DNA from: Adhaeribacter radiodurans
GTDB taxonomy: Bacteria > Bacteroidota > Bacteroidia > Cytophagales > Hymenobacteraceae
DNA: 64,000 nucleotides
Assembly: GCF_014075995.1 (NCBI RefSeq)
Contig: NZ_CP055153.1
Coordinates: 744,001-808,000 of the forward strand
Reading direction: 5' to 3'
Shown here: positions 36,545 through 46,175 of the stretch, one piece after another
Numbering within the stretch: position 1 is the first letter of the stretch
How the letters are laid out: every line of letters starts with the position of its first letter
The notes under the pieces: model-generated
What the model was told of the DNA's origin: nothing
The model's database searches: none
Seen by the model: the letters and a program-made list of their open reading frames with translations, nothing else
Made by a program: the position numbers and the translations under genes

Positions 36545-36949
36545 ACAGTAAATCAAATTAACAAAAAGGATTGCTTTATATTATTAGTTTTTAGGATTGT
36601 TGAGTTATACAATCGTTTAATTTAACAACCGAACAAAGCAATCTTAATAGTATAAATCACATACGGAGCAATTAAGCGTGGTATATAAGATTTACCGGAA
36701 AGAGTTTCTATAAAAAGAATAAAGCAATTCTCAGCAAGAAAAAAAATAAGCTATAGAAAATAATTATTGTAATTGATCCCTATTCCAAAATTCAATTATG
36801 CAGGTTCTAAATTATCTTTCAACCTATTAAATAGAAATCTGTTTGCCACTATTTGGCATAGAACATCAATGTTCAACATTTACCTATTTACTACAAATGC
36901 AAAAGAGTAAAAGTTAGCAAGTATTTTAAAAATTAATGCAAGAAGAATA
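36545..36949. other. 405-base gap, no gene seen
   Basis: The region between the Rieske gene and the methyltransferase has no credible open frame. It has an imperfect inverted pair, AGGATTGCTTT (36567-36577) and AAAGCAATCTT (36635-36645), with one mismatch. A shorter pair GATTGT/ACAATC lies inside it. This could be a folded RNA leader or chance in AT-rich DNA. Confidence 0.6.
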
Positions 36950-37708
36950 TTATTTGTTTGGGACTTTTCTAAAAACAAGAATGTGTTGGAGAGGTAAAAT
37001 ATCCTGGTTCTCTACAAAATTTAGCCCAACACCTGTAGCTTCTTTTCTAGCTTGTTTCTCCGACATCCGGTGTAAAGCTTTAATAGGTACGTAAGGATCT
37101 TCGGCTTTATATTCTACTAAAACAAGGCGGCCATTGGGCTTTAAGGCTTTTTTTATTGCGAGCAACATTTCATGCGGATACGAAAATTCGTGGTACGAAT
37201 CTACCAATAGGGCTACATCTACACTTTGATTTGGTAAATTAGGGTTTTGCAAGGAGCCTAAAATAGGTTCTACGTTAAAAGCATTTTTTAAAATGCGATT
37301 ATCGAGCAGCATATTTAAAAATTCCTGCTGTACATCAACTGCCAGTACTTTGCCCTGCGGGACTAACGGACTAATGCGAAAAGTCATATACCCGCTTCCA
37401 GCCCCAATATCGGCTACTACATCCGTGGGGCGCAGTTTTAAAGCTTGTAATAGTAAATCGGTGCGTTCTTCTTTTTCACGTTCAGAGCGTTCGAGCCAAC
37501 TAGCTTCAGAATGGCCCATGGTATAGGCAATCTGTCGGCCCCGGTAGTACTTACCAATTCCGTTAGGGTCGATGGGCGATTTATACACGTACAGCGAATC
37601 AGATGGTATACTAGATGTAGTAGCCTGACTATCGTAGTTACAACCTATTAGCCTGCTAATAATCGCAAAAACTAAAATAAACCCGCTAAATTTTAAAAAT
37701 ATTGGCAT
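36950..37708 (-). CDS. SAM methyltransferase-like protein with lipoprotein signal
   Basis: This 252-residue protein has a class I methyltransferase core: VVADIGAGSGYMTFRIS (SAM-binding loop), VLAVDVQQEFLNMLL and VALLVDSYHEFSYP. Before it is a hydrophobic N-terminus with a clear lipobox LIGCNYDSQ at about residue 19-27 (ATG start at 37708), then a serine/threonine-rich linker. That predicts export and lipidation, an odd place for a SAM enzyme. I chose the ATG at 37708 rather than a TTG at 37711. The substrate is unknown. Confidence 0.82.
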   Translation of the reverse strand: MPIFLKFSGFILVFAIISRLIGCNYDSQATTSSIPSDSLYVYKSPIDPNGIGKYYRGRQIAYTMGHSEASWLERSEREKEERTDLLLQALKLRPTDVVADIGAGSGYMTFRISPLVPQGKVLAVDVQQEFLNMLLDNRILKNAFNVEPILGSLQNPNLPNQSVDVALLVDSYHEFSYPHEMLLAIKKALKPNGRLVLVEYKAEDPYVPIKALHRMSEKQARKEATGVGLNFVENQDILPLQHILVFRKVPNK

Positions 37709-37856
37709 CAACTTCTCCTGCGCAAACGTTGCTTTTATTTATAACGCAGTAAAGTACAGCAAAAATATAAAAGTGGTGGTTATAGATTCTGAAAATCAGA
37801 CGTTTTACCAGGATTGGAGCAGAAAGAATAACAGGTTAAGTAGCGAACGCCAGTTT

Positions 37857-38921
37857 TTAGTTGTAACCCAAACCTATACCCGCCGAAACTGTGGGATATT
37901 TAGCTAATGTTCCTTCGGCATTAATACTAAAAATTGATAATTTTAATCGGAACCCACCGGTTAGTCCGAGCTGATTGTATTCAGTTGGAATATCTACCGG
38001 GTCAATTATATTTTGAATTTCTCGGGTGTAGGGCGGCTGCTCCCGTAAAACGGTTACTGGGTAGTTACCTGACATGGCGGTTGTAGTATTGCTTTTGCTG
38101 TAACTTACCCCGGCGTACCCGGTTATAACCGATATGGTTTTAGAGGCTACTAGTTGTGCAGTAATGGCTTTGGTATTAAAAATAACCTTCTGATTGGTGT
38201 AATCTAGAGGGTTTGGGTTAGCAATCCCATTTTGGGGCCTTAACTGTAAACCATAATTCGACCGAAAAGAAGAAAAAGCAGCAACTGCCGTAATATCAAA
38301 TGGCAAAGTAGTTAAACCAGGAAGCCATTTTGCAATATTATTTTTCAGGCCGATTCCCCATAAGTTAAGATTTAAATCACCTGCTTTACTTTTTGGAAGA
38401 AGCCGAAACATTAATTCAGTTTCTTTCACTACCCCAATGGTTAATTGTACCATTGGAATGGGAGCTATGTTGGTACCAATTCCTTCGGGAGTGTTAAAAG
38501 AGGCTACTTGTTCTTCTTGTTTTGTATCGGGGCGGGTGGCGTAAACGTTCAATAATGGACCGGGAGAATCTTCTCCGAAAACAGTAGGAGCAATGGTGCC
38601 GCTACCAGGAGCAATCCGCACGTTGGAGTTTAAGCCAATAGAACTAACATCAAAGGTGCGGTCTTTTTGGGGTACAAAAGTGGCATTGGCAAATACCCGA
38701 ATTTCGAAACGGCCCGGTTTAAAAGCTTTACCGGTGGTTATCCAACCCGTATTTAAATCTGCACCGAACGCCTTACTTAAAGGAGTGCCGTAAGCTTTTG
38801 CTAAAAGTTCAGCATTTACTATTCCACTTTTTATTAATTCGGCCGTTTCGGATTGGGCTGAAGCAGAATTTTTTATGAACAACAAACCAATAGTTAAAAT
38901 AAGAAGAAGAATTTTTCTCAT
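37857..38921 (-). CDS. Exported DUF6588-like protein
   Basis: This 354-residue protein has a signal peptide (MRKILLLILTIGLLFIKNSA). The mature part is rich in beta-type alternation, ending in IGLGYN, as in outer-membrane beta-barrel proteins. It resembles proteins annotated DUF6588 in Cytophagales; that match is from memory. No catalytic motif is visible. I chose the ATG at 38921 so the signal peptide starts cleanly, instead of the upstream codon at 38945. Confidence 0.65.
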   Translation of the reverse strand: MRKILLLILTIGLLFIKNSASAQSETAELIKSGIVNAELLAKAYGTPLSKAFGADLNTGWITTGKAFKPGRFEIRVFANATFVPQKDRTFDVSSIGLNSNVRIAPGSGTIAPTVFGEDSPGPLLNVYATRPDTKQEEQVASFNTPEGIGTNIAPIPMVQLTIGVVKETELMFRLLPKSKAGDLNLNLWGIGLKNNIAKWLPGLTTLPFDITAVAAFSSFRSNYGLQLRPQNGIANPNPLDYTNQKVIFNTKAITAQLVASKTISVITGYAGVSYSKSNTTTAMSGNYPVTVLREQPPYTREIQNIIDPVDIPTEYNQLGLTGGFRLKLSIFSINAEGTLAKYPTVSAGIGLGYN

Positions 38922-39082
38922 TTTTAGTAGATAAGTAAAGTGCAAAAATAAATTACTTCTAAATCAGGTAAAAAAGGCGCTCTAAATGAGCGTAATATTT
39001 GTTTTTTGCTTACGTAATTTCTAACTTAAGTTGCAAAATTTAAATTTTTAAAGTTGCCTGCTTCAAAATAGTAATTTAACCT

Positions 39083-41611
39083 TTACACTGGATCTACATC
39101 TACTACCACCCGAATATTGCGAAAATCTTTATTTAATTTCAACTGGTTAATAGCTTCTGCTATAAGCAGTTTGGCCGTTTTTAGGCTGGTATGTTCCCGG
39201 TCGAGTTTAATGTGAATTTCGCTCAGATAATAATTGCGGATTTTAAAAATATAAGGCACTTCCGGACCGAGTACCTGATTTTTAGGCAAACGATCGGTAA
39301 ACTCTTTGGCAAGAACCGCTGCCGCTTGTTCGTTAATTTTCTCGTCGATGTGTTTAACCGTAATTTTAATAACGCGCATAAATGGCGGGAAATTAAATTT
39401 ACGGCGTTCCTGAATTTCAAATTCGTATAAGGCCTGGTAATCGTTTGCGATTACTTTCTGAAAAATTCCCTGCGAGGGATTACCCGTTTGAATAATTACT
39501 AAGCCTTTTTTGCCTTTACGGCCGGCCCGGCCACTTACCTGCACAAACATCTGGTATGCCCGCTCATGTGCGCGATAATCAGGATAATTTATAATACTAT
39601 CGGCGTTGATAATGCCCACCAAACTTACATTTTCGAAGTCTAACCCCTTGGTTACCATTTGCGTGCCCACTAAAACATTCGTGTTATTGGCTTCAAAATC
39701 AGCAATTATTTGCTGGTAGCTATTTTTACTGCGCGTAGTATCTAAATCCATCCGCTGAATGTTCGCTTCCGGTAATAGTAACTTTAATTCATCTTCAATT
39801 TTTTCGGTACCAAAGCCAACGGTTTTAATCATGGTGGAACCACAGGCCGGGCAATCATGGGGCATAGACTCGTGGTAACCGCAATAATGGCAGCGCAATT
39901 CACGGTTATATTTATGGTAGGAGAGGCTTACGGCGCAATTTTTACACTTCGGAATCCAATCGCAATCGTGGCAATTAATGTAAGGAGCGTAACCCCGGCG
40001 GTTTTGAAATAAAATTACTTGTTCTTGTTTCTGTAATTTTTGTTCGATTTGTGCCAGTAATTTTTGCGAAAAATGACTGTGCATTGTTTTCTTCTGGCTT
40101 TCGCGGCGGGTATCCACCAGTTCAATTTCAGGTAAACCGGCTTCTCCGAATCTTTTATTCATGGTTACTAAACCCCAGCGGCCGGTTTTGGCATTGTAAT
40201 ACGTTTCAACGGCGGGGGTAGCCGAGCCTAACAAAGTTTTGCATTTATGGTAAGTTGCCAGCATAAGCGCTACTTCGCGCGCGTTATAACGAGGAGCCGG
40301 TTCGTATTGCTTGTAAGACGATTCGTGTTCTTCGTCCACAATAATCAATGACAAGTTATGGAAAGGTAAAAAAATTGCCGAGCGCACCCCAATTACCACC
40401 GAAAAACGCCCCGATAAAACACCGTTCCAGACTTCTACCCGTTCATTATCGGAGAATTTAGAATGATAAACTCCTAAACGACTGCCGAATACTTTAATAA
40501 GCCGCGTAACAATCTGAGCTGTAAGAGCAATTTCGGGTAATAAATACAATACCTGACCACCACCTTCCAGTGCTTTTTTTATTAAATCGATGTATACTTC
40601 GGTTTTACCGCTACCGGTAATGCCGTGTAACAACACAATATCTTTGCTGTCGAATAAATCTAATATTTCATCCCGAGCCGTTATTTGATGCCCGGATAAG
40701 TTAAAAGCTGGCTGGGGTTTATTCTCATCCACCGGGAACCGGGAAACAATGGTTTCAAATTGCTCCAGAATACCTTTTTTTATTAAAGCATTAATTGAGG
40801 ATAGTGAAAGGTGCGGATTAGAAGTTAAAATATTTTTCTCAATGCCTTTTTCGTTTAAGTGTACATTCTGGTGAACGGGTACTTTTTGCAGATAATGGAG
40901 TACCACATCGAGTTGTTTGGGGCGAACCGCTAATTGACTCATGAGTTCTTCCAGCATTTCGGCTTCATGGATAAAATACGGCGACAAGCGGAGTTTTTTT
41001 ACCACTTTAGGCGTGTACTTATCGGCTATTTCCTCGAAAATAATTATAATCTCTTTTTGAATAAGCGATTTTATTATTTTATGAAAATGGCTGATTTGTA
41101 ATAAATTACCAACTTCCGTGAAAGTGAGTGTTTGATTCTGGCCTAAAGCAAAAACGATCTTTTCTTCGGGCGCCGATAAGGGATAGTTAGAATATTCCAA
41201 ATTATACTGCGGATGCAACTGTATCCGCGATTCGCTGCTTAATTTTAGCGCCGACGGTAAAGCCGCGTTAATTACTTCCCCAATGGTGCACATGTAGTAC
41301 TCCGCTATCCAATTAAAAATTTTAAGCTGGGGCGTTGTTACTACGGGAGTTTCATCGATAATTTCCAGAATGTATTTTGCCTGGTATCCTACCGGTGGCT
41401 TTTCGTGCACATCGGCTACAATGCAACTTAATATTTTCTTTGCCCCAAACTGAACAATAACCCGGGTGCCTACAAAAATATCGTCGTTCATGTCGTAAGG
41501 AACCCGATACGTGTAAAGCTTGGGCAAAGGTAAAGGCAAGATAACGTCGGCAAATAAAGTTATCCGCTCCGTAGCTTGTTCCGACGACTGAAATAATAAT
41601 GGCTGGCTCAA
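39083..41611 (-). CDS. priA: Primosomal protein N' (PriA helicase)
   Basis: PriA restarts collapsed replication forks. The 842-residue protein has the Walker A motif LLHGITGSGKTEVY, the DEEH box in IIVDEEHESSYK, and LLGSATPAVETYY. The zinc-binding region is CHDCDWIPKCKNC, then CHYCGY and CPACGS, with all eight cysteines. The C-terminal helicase motifs include LVGTQMVTKGLDFENV and QVSGRAGRKGKKG. The longest frame begins with a TTG at 41611, right after an in-frame stop; no earlier ATG exists and the conserved domain starts soon after, so TTG is plausible. Confidence 0.94.
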   Translation of the reverse strand: MSQPLLFQSSEQATERITLFADVILPLPLPKLYTYRVPYDMNDDIFVGTRVIVQFGAKKILSCIVADVHEKPPVGYQAKYILEIIDETPVVTTPQLKIFNWIAEYYMCTIGEVINAALPSALKLSSESRIQLHPQYNLEYSNYPLSAPEEKIVFALGQNQTLTFTEVGNLLQISHFHKIIKSLIQKEIIIIFEEIADKYTPKVVKKLRLSPYFIHEAEMLEELMSQLAVRPKQLDVVLHYLQKVPVHQNVHLNEKGIEKNILTSNPHLSLSSINALIKKGILEQFETIVSRFPVDENKPQPAFNLSGHQITARDEILDLFDSKDIVLLHGITGSGKTEVYIDLIKKALEGGGQVLYLLPEIALTAQIVTRLIKVFGSRLGVYHSKFSDNERVEVWNGVLSGRFSVVIGVRSAIFLPFHNLSLIIVDEEHESSYKQYEPAPRYNAREVALMLATYHKCKTLLGSATPAVETYYNAKTGRWGLVTMNKRFGEAGLPEIELVDTRRESQKKTMHSHFSQKLLAQIEQKLQKQEQVILFQNRRGYAPYINCHDCDWIPKCKNCAVSLSYHKYNRELRCHYCGYHESMPHDCPACGSTMIKTVGFGTEKIEDELKLLLPEANIQRMDLDTTRSKNSYQQIIADFEANNTNVLVGTQMVTKGLDFENVSLVGIINADSIINYPDYRAHERAYQMFVQVSGRAGRKGKKGLVIIQTGNPSQGIFQKVIANDYQALYEFEIQERRKFNFPPFMRVIKITVKHIDEKINEQAAAVLAKEFTDRLPKNQVLGPEVPYIFKIRNYYLSEIHIKLDREHTSLKTAKLLIAEAINQLKLNKDFRNIRVVVDVDPV

Positions 41612-41709
41612 CAGTACTCCAATTTTTTACCGCTGAAGAGTTTTCAGCTCTAACAAAGGTCGCAAGAACCGCAATCTTTCCCAAATAGTTGTGAGTAGTT
41701 GCCGTTAGT

Positions 41710-41743
41710 AACAGGTAACAGGTTACAGGTTATAACCTGTAAC
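41710..41743. repeat. Heptamer tract with 22-base perfect palindrome
   Basis: Units of seven read AACAGGT, AACAGGT, TACAGGT, and the series turns into its own complement, so 41722-41743 is a perfect 22-base palindrome. It lies between priA and the DUF255 gene, five bases beyond the DUF255 stop codon. Confidence 0.75.
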
Positions 41744-41747
41744 TTAC

Positions 41748-43775
41748 TTAATCAATCTTATCTAACTGTTCGAGTGCTTCGGTTATGGTATGTACCGGTA
41801 ATTGGCAGGTTTTATTGAAGCACACGTAAATGGTAGTTTCTTCCCCAATGGCTAAACGATCCGTGAGTAAAGGCAAATTGCTCTCCGTTTCGGTACCAGC
41901 GAAAATGGCGTTGGGCAGGTAAAAATCAGCAAAGGAATTCCGGAAGCTTTGAGCTTCTGATCCTAGAATAGCAATTTCGGCGGTGGGTTTTAGTTTGGCG
42001 TAGTAAACAGTAGCCCAATTTGCTAAATGAGCAGGTTGTTTTACTAACAGTTCTTTCACCTGACTTAACATAGCATCCGATATTTCTGCATATTTAGGCT
42101 TATCGAAATACAAGCTCAAAAAATGCAGATTGTTGGCCATTACCGAATTAGAAGCCGGAATAACGTTGTCGGAAATTTCTTTTTTGCGGGCGATTAATTT
42201 TTCACCTTCCTTATCAGTATAAAAAAATAAGTTCTCGCTTTCGTCGTAAAAATTGCTCAGGGTATATTTTGTTAGCCGATGGGCTTCATTTAACCAATTT
42301 TCGTTGAAGGTAATTTCATAAAGCCGGATGAAAGCTTGAATGAGCAAAGCATAATCTTCTAAAAAAGCATGAATAGTGGCCTTCCCGTTTTTATAGTTAC
42401 GAAACAATTTTGCTCCATTTTTCATATTGTTTAGCAGAAAACTTGCATTTTTTAGAGCTAATTCCCGGAATTTTTCTTCTTGAAAAACATAGTAAGCATC
42501 TGCTAGCCCCTTCAGCATTAATGCATTCCAGGCGGTTAGTATTTTATCATCAAGTCTGGGCCGAATTCGTTTTGACCTAGCTCGTAGTATTTTTTCTTTC
42601 CAGTCTTTTACTAATTCTTTCAAAATGGGTACCTCTAGCTGATGTTCAGCAGCAAAAGCCTCATCGGTTTGCTGGCGATGCAGAATGTTTTGATGGTGCT
42701 CCCAGTTTCCTTCGGCGCGAACGTTGTAATAAGCAGAAAACAAAGGCTCTTCGGTCCCAATAATTTCTTGTATTTCTTCTTTTGTAAATACATAAAACTT
42801 GCCTTCTTCGCCCTCACTATCGGCATCCAGCGAGGAATAAAAACCGCCTTCCAAACTCATCAGCTCGCGCTCCACAAAAGCAATGGTTTCATAAACTACC
42901 TCTTTGTACAATGGATTTTTTGTTACCTGGTAAGCCTCGGCATATAAGCTAATTAGCTGGCCATTGTCGAACAGCATTTTCTCAAAATGAGGTACCAGCC
43001 ATTCGTTATCCACCGAATACCGGGCAAAACCGCCACCCGCTTGATCGTAAATTCCCCCGAATGCCATTTCGCGAAGGGTTAAATTTACGTGTTCCAGAGC
43101 GGCCGGGTGGTTCGCATATTGATAATAGCGCAACAAGAATAAATAATTTACTGGCATTGGAAACTTCGGCGCTTGACTCGTGCCACCGCGTTCTTTCTCA
43201 AAACGCAGACTAAAGTTGTGATAAAGCAGCCGGAAATCTTGATCTGTAAACTCAGAATTTACTTGCTGAATGCCGTATTTTTGTAAATCTGAAATGTTTA
43301 AATGTTGCGCAAATTGTTCCGCCGATTGGTCTAATTCTTCCTGGTTTTCGGCGTAAGCCTTGGCTATATTTTGTAATAATTGCGACCAGTGCTGGGGTGG
43401 GAAATAAGTACCGCCATAAAATGGTTTCGCTTCTGCATTTAGAAATACATTTAAAGGCCACCCTCCTTGTACACCCATCGCGTGTAGGGCATCCATGTAA
43501 ATCTGGTCTACATCTGGTCGCTCCTCCCGGTCTACTTTTATGCAAACAAAATGTTGGTTCATTAATTGGGCAATGCCCTCGTGCTCGAACGATTGATGTT
43601 CCATTACGTGGCACCAATGGCAAGCAGCGTAGCCAATACTTACAATAATGGGTTTTTGTTCCTGCCGGGCTTTTTGTAAAGCTTCTTCGCCCCACGGAAA
43701 CCAATCAACGGGATTATAGGCGTGTTGCAGCAAATAAGGACTAGACTCTTTAAGTAATCGATTGGCTTTTTTCAT
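41748..43775 (-). CDS. DUF255 thioredoxin-domain protein (YyaL/SSP411-like)
   Basis: This 675-residue protein has an N-terminal thioredoxin-like DUF255 domain, seen as [20 protein letters not shown] and then [17 protein letters not shown] with a CHWC active-site-like motif. The rest resembles an (alpha/alpha)6 glycosidase-type barrel: [20 protein letters not shown] and [18 protein letters not shown]. Members occur across bacteria and animals (spermatogenesis-associated protein 20). The biochemical function is not established. The start is an ATG at 43775. Confidence 0.9.
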   Translation of the reverse strand: MKKANRLLKESSPYLLQHAYNPVDWFPWGEEALQKARQEQKPIIVSIGYAACHWCHVMEHQSFEHEGIAQLMNQHFVCIKVDREERPDVDQIYMDALHAMGVQGGWPLNVFLNAEAKPFYGGTYFPPQHWSQLLQNIAKAYAENQEELDQSAEQFAQHLNISDLQKYGIQQVNSEFTDQDFRLLYHNFSLRFEKERGGTSQAPKFPMPVNYLFLLRYYQYANHPAALEHVNLTLREMAFGGIYDQAGGGFARYSVDNEWLVPHFEKMLFDNGQLISLYAEAYQVTKNPLYKEVVYETIAFVERELMSLEGGFYSSLDADSEGEEGKFYVFTKEEIQEIIGTEEPLFSAYYNVRAEGNWEHHQNILHRQQTDEAFAAEHQLEVPILKELVKDWKEKILRARSKRIRPRLDDKILTAWNALMLKGLADAYYVFQEEKFRELALKNASFLLNNMKNGAKLFRNYKNGKATIHAFLEDYALLIQAFIRLYEITFNENWLNEAHRLTKYTLSNFYDESENLFFYTDKEGEKLIARKKEISDNVIPASNSVMANNLHFLSLYFDKPKYAEISDAMLSQVKELLVKQPAHLANWATVYYAKLKPTAEIAILGSEAQSFRNSFADFYLPNAIFAGTETESNLPLLTDRLAIGEETTIYVCFNKTCQLPVHTITEALEQLDKID

Positions 43776-43843
43776 AGCTAAAAAATTTTACCGGCCAAAA
43801 TGGTGGTGCATTGCCATTAAGGTGCATACGTAAAATATGGGCG

Positions 43844-44830
43844 TCATTTAGTAATTAATTGAGTTTTTAAAGTTGAAATTTCAGCCTGGCAATCAACTTG
43901 TGCTTGGAGTTCTTCTAATTGTTGTAATATTTTTTTTAAAAATTGCTGATGACTCGTTGATGCTGGCTGGAATGGTTTGTGCGCGAAAGCTTGCCTGATT
44001 TTATCCCATTTTCCGGTAAAGTGTTGAAAATCTTCGCTGAAATAAGCCGCCTTGAATTTTTCCCAGATGTAATCTTCCGCTACTCCTGTTGGGTGAAGCA
44101 TATCCGGTTTATAAAATCTGTAATCCCGTAAATCATCTAATAACAGCTCGTAAGCCGGGAAATAATCTACTGCGGCAAATTGGTTTTTGAGCTCGTGGCA
44201 AACTACACGTAAAATAGATTTACTAAGGCTGTTACCTTCTAATGTTTCTTTCAGGTGACGAACTGGACTCACAGTTAAAATAATCCGGATGTTTGGATTG
44301 AATTGTTGTAAAACCTTATAAAAACTAGTGAATGCCGAAATAATATCCGGAATAGATAACAAATGCTTAGTAAACTGAGATTGCGGTATTTTATGGCAAT
44401 TGGCTACCAGTTTATTACTTTCCCGGTGAATGTAGCCTATTGCTGTTCCAAAGGTTAAAACAATAGTATCTGCATTCTGTAAGAAATTCTTGCTTTTTGT
44501 TAATGCTTTCTGGATTTGTGTTAAAAGTTCAGGACGAGATGGAGCCGAGAAGGAAGAATGAAAATCATAAGCTAACCAAATGTCGTCGCGTTGTATTAAC
44601 TCGCCGGTAAACTCTGGTGGTAGCTCCAGCGAAGCTTGCAATAAAGTAAAAAGAGAAATTGGATTGAAGATAGTACCATACGGATTAACCAAAACAGGTA
44701 CTTTATACTGCTGCATTTTAGTACCTATAACCTCAGCAAAGCAAGAACCAGCGGTAAATATAGGTGTCTGCAAAGAAAGCCTTTGGGTTTGAGGCGAAAT
44801 AAGAAGCTCGGTACGAAAAGCAGTAGACAT
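43844..44830 (-). CDS. GSCFA domain protein
   Basis: This 328-residue protein belongs to the GSCFA family, recognised by the N-terminal motif seen here as TAGSCFAEVIGTKM. A serine hydrolase (SGNH-like) fold is suggested by that motif plus TIVLTFGTAIGYIH, ILTVSPVRHLKET and the late DMLHPTGVAEDYIWEKF with an Asp-His pair. The longest frame uses a TTG at 44881; I prefer the ATG at 44830 (MSTAFRTELL). It is a putative esterase or acyltransferase of envelope glycans, but the role is unknown. Confidence 0.82.
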   Translation of the reverse strand: MSTAFRTELLISPQTQRLSLQTPIFTAGSCFAEVIGTKMQQYKVPVLVNPYGTIFNPISLFTLLQASLELPPEFTGELIQRDDIWLAYDFHSSFSAPSRPELLTQIQKALTKSKNFLQNADTIVLTFGTAIGYIHRESNKLVANCHKIPQSQFTKHLLSIPDIISAFTSFYKVLQQFNPNIRIILTVSPVRHLKETLEGNSLSKSILRVVCHELKNQFAAVDYFPAYELLLDDLRDYRFYKPDMLHPTGVAEDYIWEKFKAAYFSEDFQHFTGKWDKIRQAFAHKPFQPASTSHQQFLKKILQQLEELQAQVDCQAEISTLKTQLITK

Positions 44831-44971
44831 ATTTAATACTTTATTTTCAGTTGTAGTTTTTTGAAAATTATGTTTGTACAAGGATTACCCTTAACCTGAA
44901 GAAAATAAAATCTTAACTTCTTTTACGTTTGTAGCACAACAAAATATTTATTAAACTTTTAGTAAATAAAA

Positions 44972-45000
44972 AAGTCCTGCCGAATTAATCAGCAGGACTT
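44972..45000 (-). terminator. Terminator of the rpsF-rpsR-rplI operon
   Basis: A nine-base stem AAGTCCTGC/GCAGGACTT (44972-44980 with 44992-45000) is followed on the minus strand by TTTTTTATTT. It starts 24 bases past the rplI stop. Confidence 0.9.
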
Positions 45001-45023
45001 ATAAAATAAGATAGTAGGTTAAT

Positions 45024-45467
45024 TTATTCTGCTACTACATTAAAGCGTACTGTGTGTTTTACTTCTTTGTGCAAAGCAATAGAAGCCGTATACTCACCGG
45101 CTGATTTTACATCCTGGTCAAAAGAAATTTTCTTACGGTCTACTTCAATGCCTTTAGCGCGTAAAGCTTCCGATAACTGAGTAGTAGTAACTGCACCAAA
45201 AATTTTACCGCTTTCTCCAACTTTAGCACGTAACTCGAAAGCCTGGTCACCAATTTGGTCGGCAATTGCTTGTGCATCTAATTTTACTTTTTCTGCTTTG
45301 TGCGATGCCTGACGAATATTTTCGGCTACAATTTTTTTGTTTGTTTTATCAGCCATTATCGCAATTCCTTGTGGAATTAAGTAATTACGGCCGTAACCTG
45401 GTTTTACTTCTACAATATCGTTTTTAAAGCCTAAGCCTTTTACGTCGTCTTTTAATATAACTTCCAT
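45024..45467 (-). CDS. rplI: 50S ribosomal protein L9
   Basis: RplI (147 residues) binds 23S rRNA. The N-terminal domain MEVILKDDVKGLGFKNDIVE and GYGRNYLIPQGIA are diagnostic, followed by the long connecting helix and the C-terminal domain with GKIFGAVTTTQLSEAL. It is the last gene of the rpsF-rpsR-rplI operon, with 15 bases to rpsR. Confidence 0.97.
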   Translation of the reverse strand: MEVILKDDVKGLGFKNDIVEVKPGYGRNYLIPQGIAIMADKTNKKIVAENIRQASHKAEKVKLDAQAIADQIGDQAFELRAKVGESGKIFGAVTTTQLSEALRAKGIEVDRKKISFDQDVKSAGEYTASIALHKEVKHTVRFNVVAE

Positions 45468-45482
45468 TTCTCTAAGGCCTCC

Positions 45483-45734
45483 TTATTTTAACGAGTCGGT
45501 TACGTAAGGTAAAATTGCTAAGTGACGGGCACGAGCTACCGCTTGGGCTACCCGGCGCTGAAACTTAAGGCTAGTACCAGTAATACGGCGTGGTAATACT
45601 TTACCTTGCTCGTTCACAAATTTTAATAAAAAGTTGCCGTCTTTATAGTCAATGTATTGGATACCGTTTTTCTTGAACCGGCAATATTTTTTGCGGGTAT
45701 CCTGCTTGTGGATTTTTTCGTTAACTAAACTCAT
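45483..45734 (-). CDS. rpsR: 30S ribosomal protein S18
   Basis: RpsR (83 residues) pairs with S6 on the platform of the small subunit. The motif YKDGNFLLKFVNEQGKVLPR and the end RQVAQAVARARHLAILPY-type (here RVAQAVARARHLAILPYV) are diagnostic. Its start overlaps the rpsF stop by four bases, indicating translational coupling. All cysteine ligands of the zinc form are not present; one Cys is seen near the N-terminus. Confidence 0.97.
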   Translation of the reverse strand: MSLVNEKIHKQDTRKKYCRFKKNGIQYIDYKDGNFLLKFVNEQGKVLPRRITGTSLKFQRRVAQAVARARHLAILPYVTDSLK

Positions 45735-46111
45735 GATGCTTGGGTCTCCTTCTCTCTTTTAGCAGCTTTCTGCTGATTCATTTCTCCGTTACGACGACGC
45801 TCATTATAAGAGATAGCGTGTTTATCTAAAACTGTAGTTAAAAACCGAACCACTTTTTCGTCCCGGCGGTAAGCAATCTCTAACGGATCTACAATTGTAG
45901 ATGGACCACTAAACTCAATCAGGATGTAAAAACCAGTTGATTTTTTCTGAATCGGATAGGCTAATTTACGTAACCCCCAGTTTTCTTCATGAATAATATC
46001 GGCGCTATTTTCCTTAAGCACCTGTCTGAACTTCTCGACCGTTTCTTGCACCTGCGCTTCGTTGAGCAACGGAGTCAGGATAAAGACCGTTTCGTAATTT
46101 TTTAATACCAT
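45731..46111 (-). CDS. rpsF: 30S ribosomal protein S6
   Basis: RpsF (126 residues) is the platform protein S6. The core NYETVFILTPLLNEAQVQE and WGLRKLAYPIQKKSTGFYIL match the family. The C-terminal tail, ending in RNGEMNQQKAAKREKETQAS, is charged and probably disordered. It is the first gene of the operon, with a well-matched promoter upstream. Confidence 0.97.
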   Translation of the reverse strand: MVLKNYETVFILTPLLNEAQVQETVEKFRQVLKENSADIIHEENWGLRKLAYPIQKKSTGFYILIEFSGPSTIVDPLEIAYRRDEKVVRFLTTVLDKHAISYNERRRNGEMNQQKAAKREKETQAS

Positions 46112-46145
46112 TTGGCTTAAAATTTTAAAATTTTGTTTGAGGGCG

Positions 46146-46175
46146 CAAATATAAGAATAAATCTTTTATTAACAA
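46146..46175 (-). promoter_or_regulatory. Promoter of the rpsF operon
   Basis: On the minus strand TTG (46175-46173), a 19-base spacer and TATATTTG (46153-46146) fit the Bacteroidota pattern exactly. The -7 element is 35 bases before the rpsF ATG. Confidence 0.8.

Noticed and set aside
43252-43704. A 150-residue minus-strand frame inside the DUF255 gene
   Set aside because: It lies in another frame of a well-supported gene and is rich in arginine and cysteine in a way typical of frame shadows.
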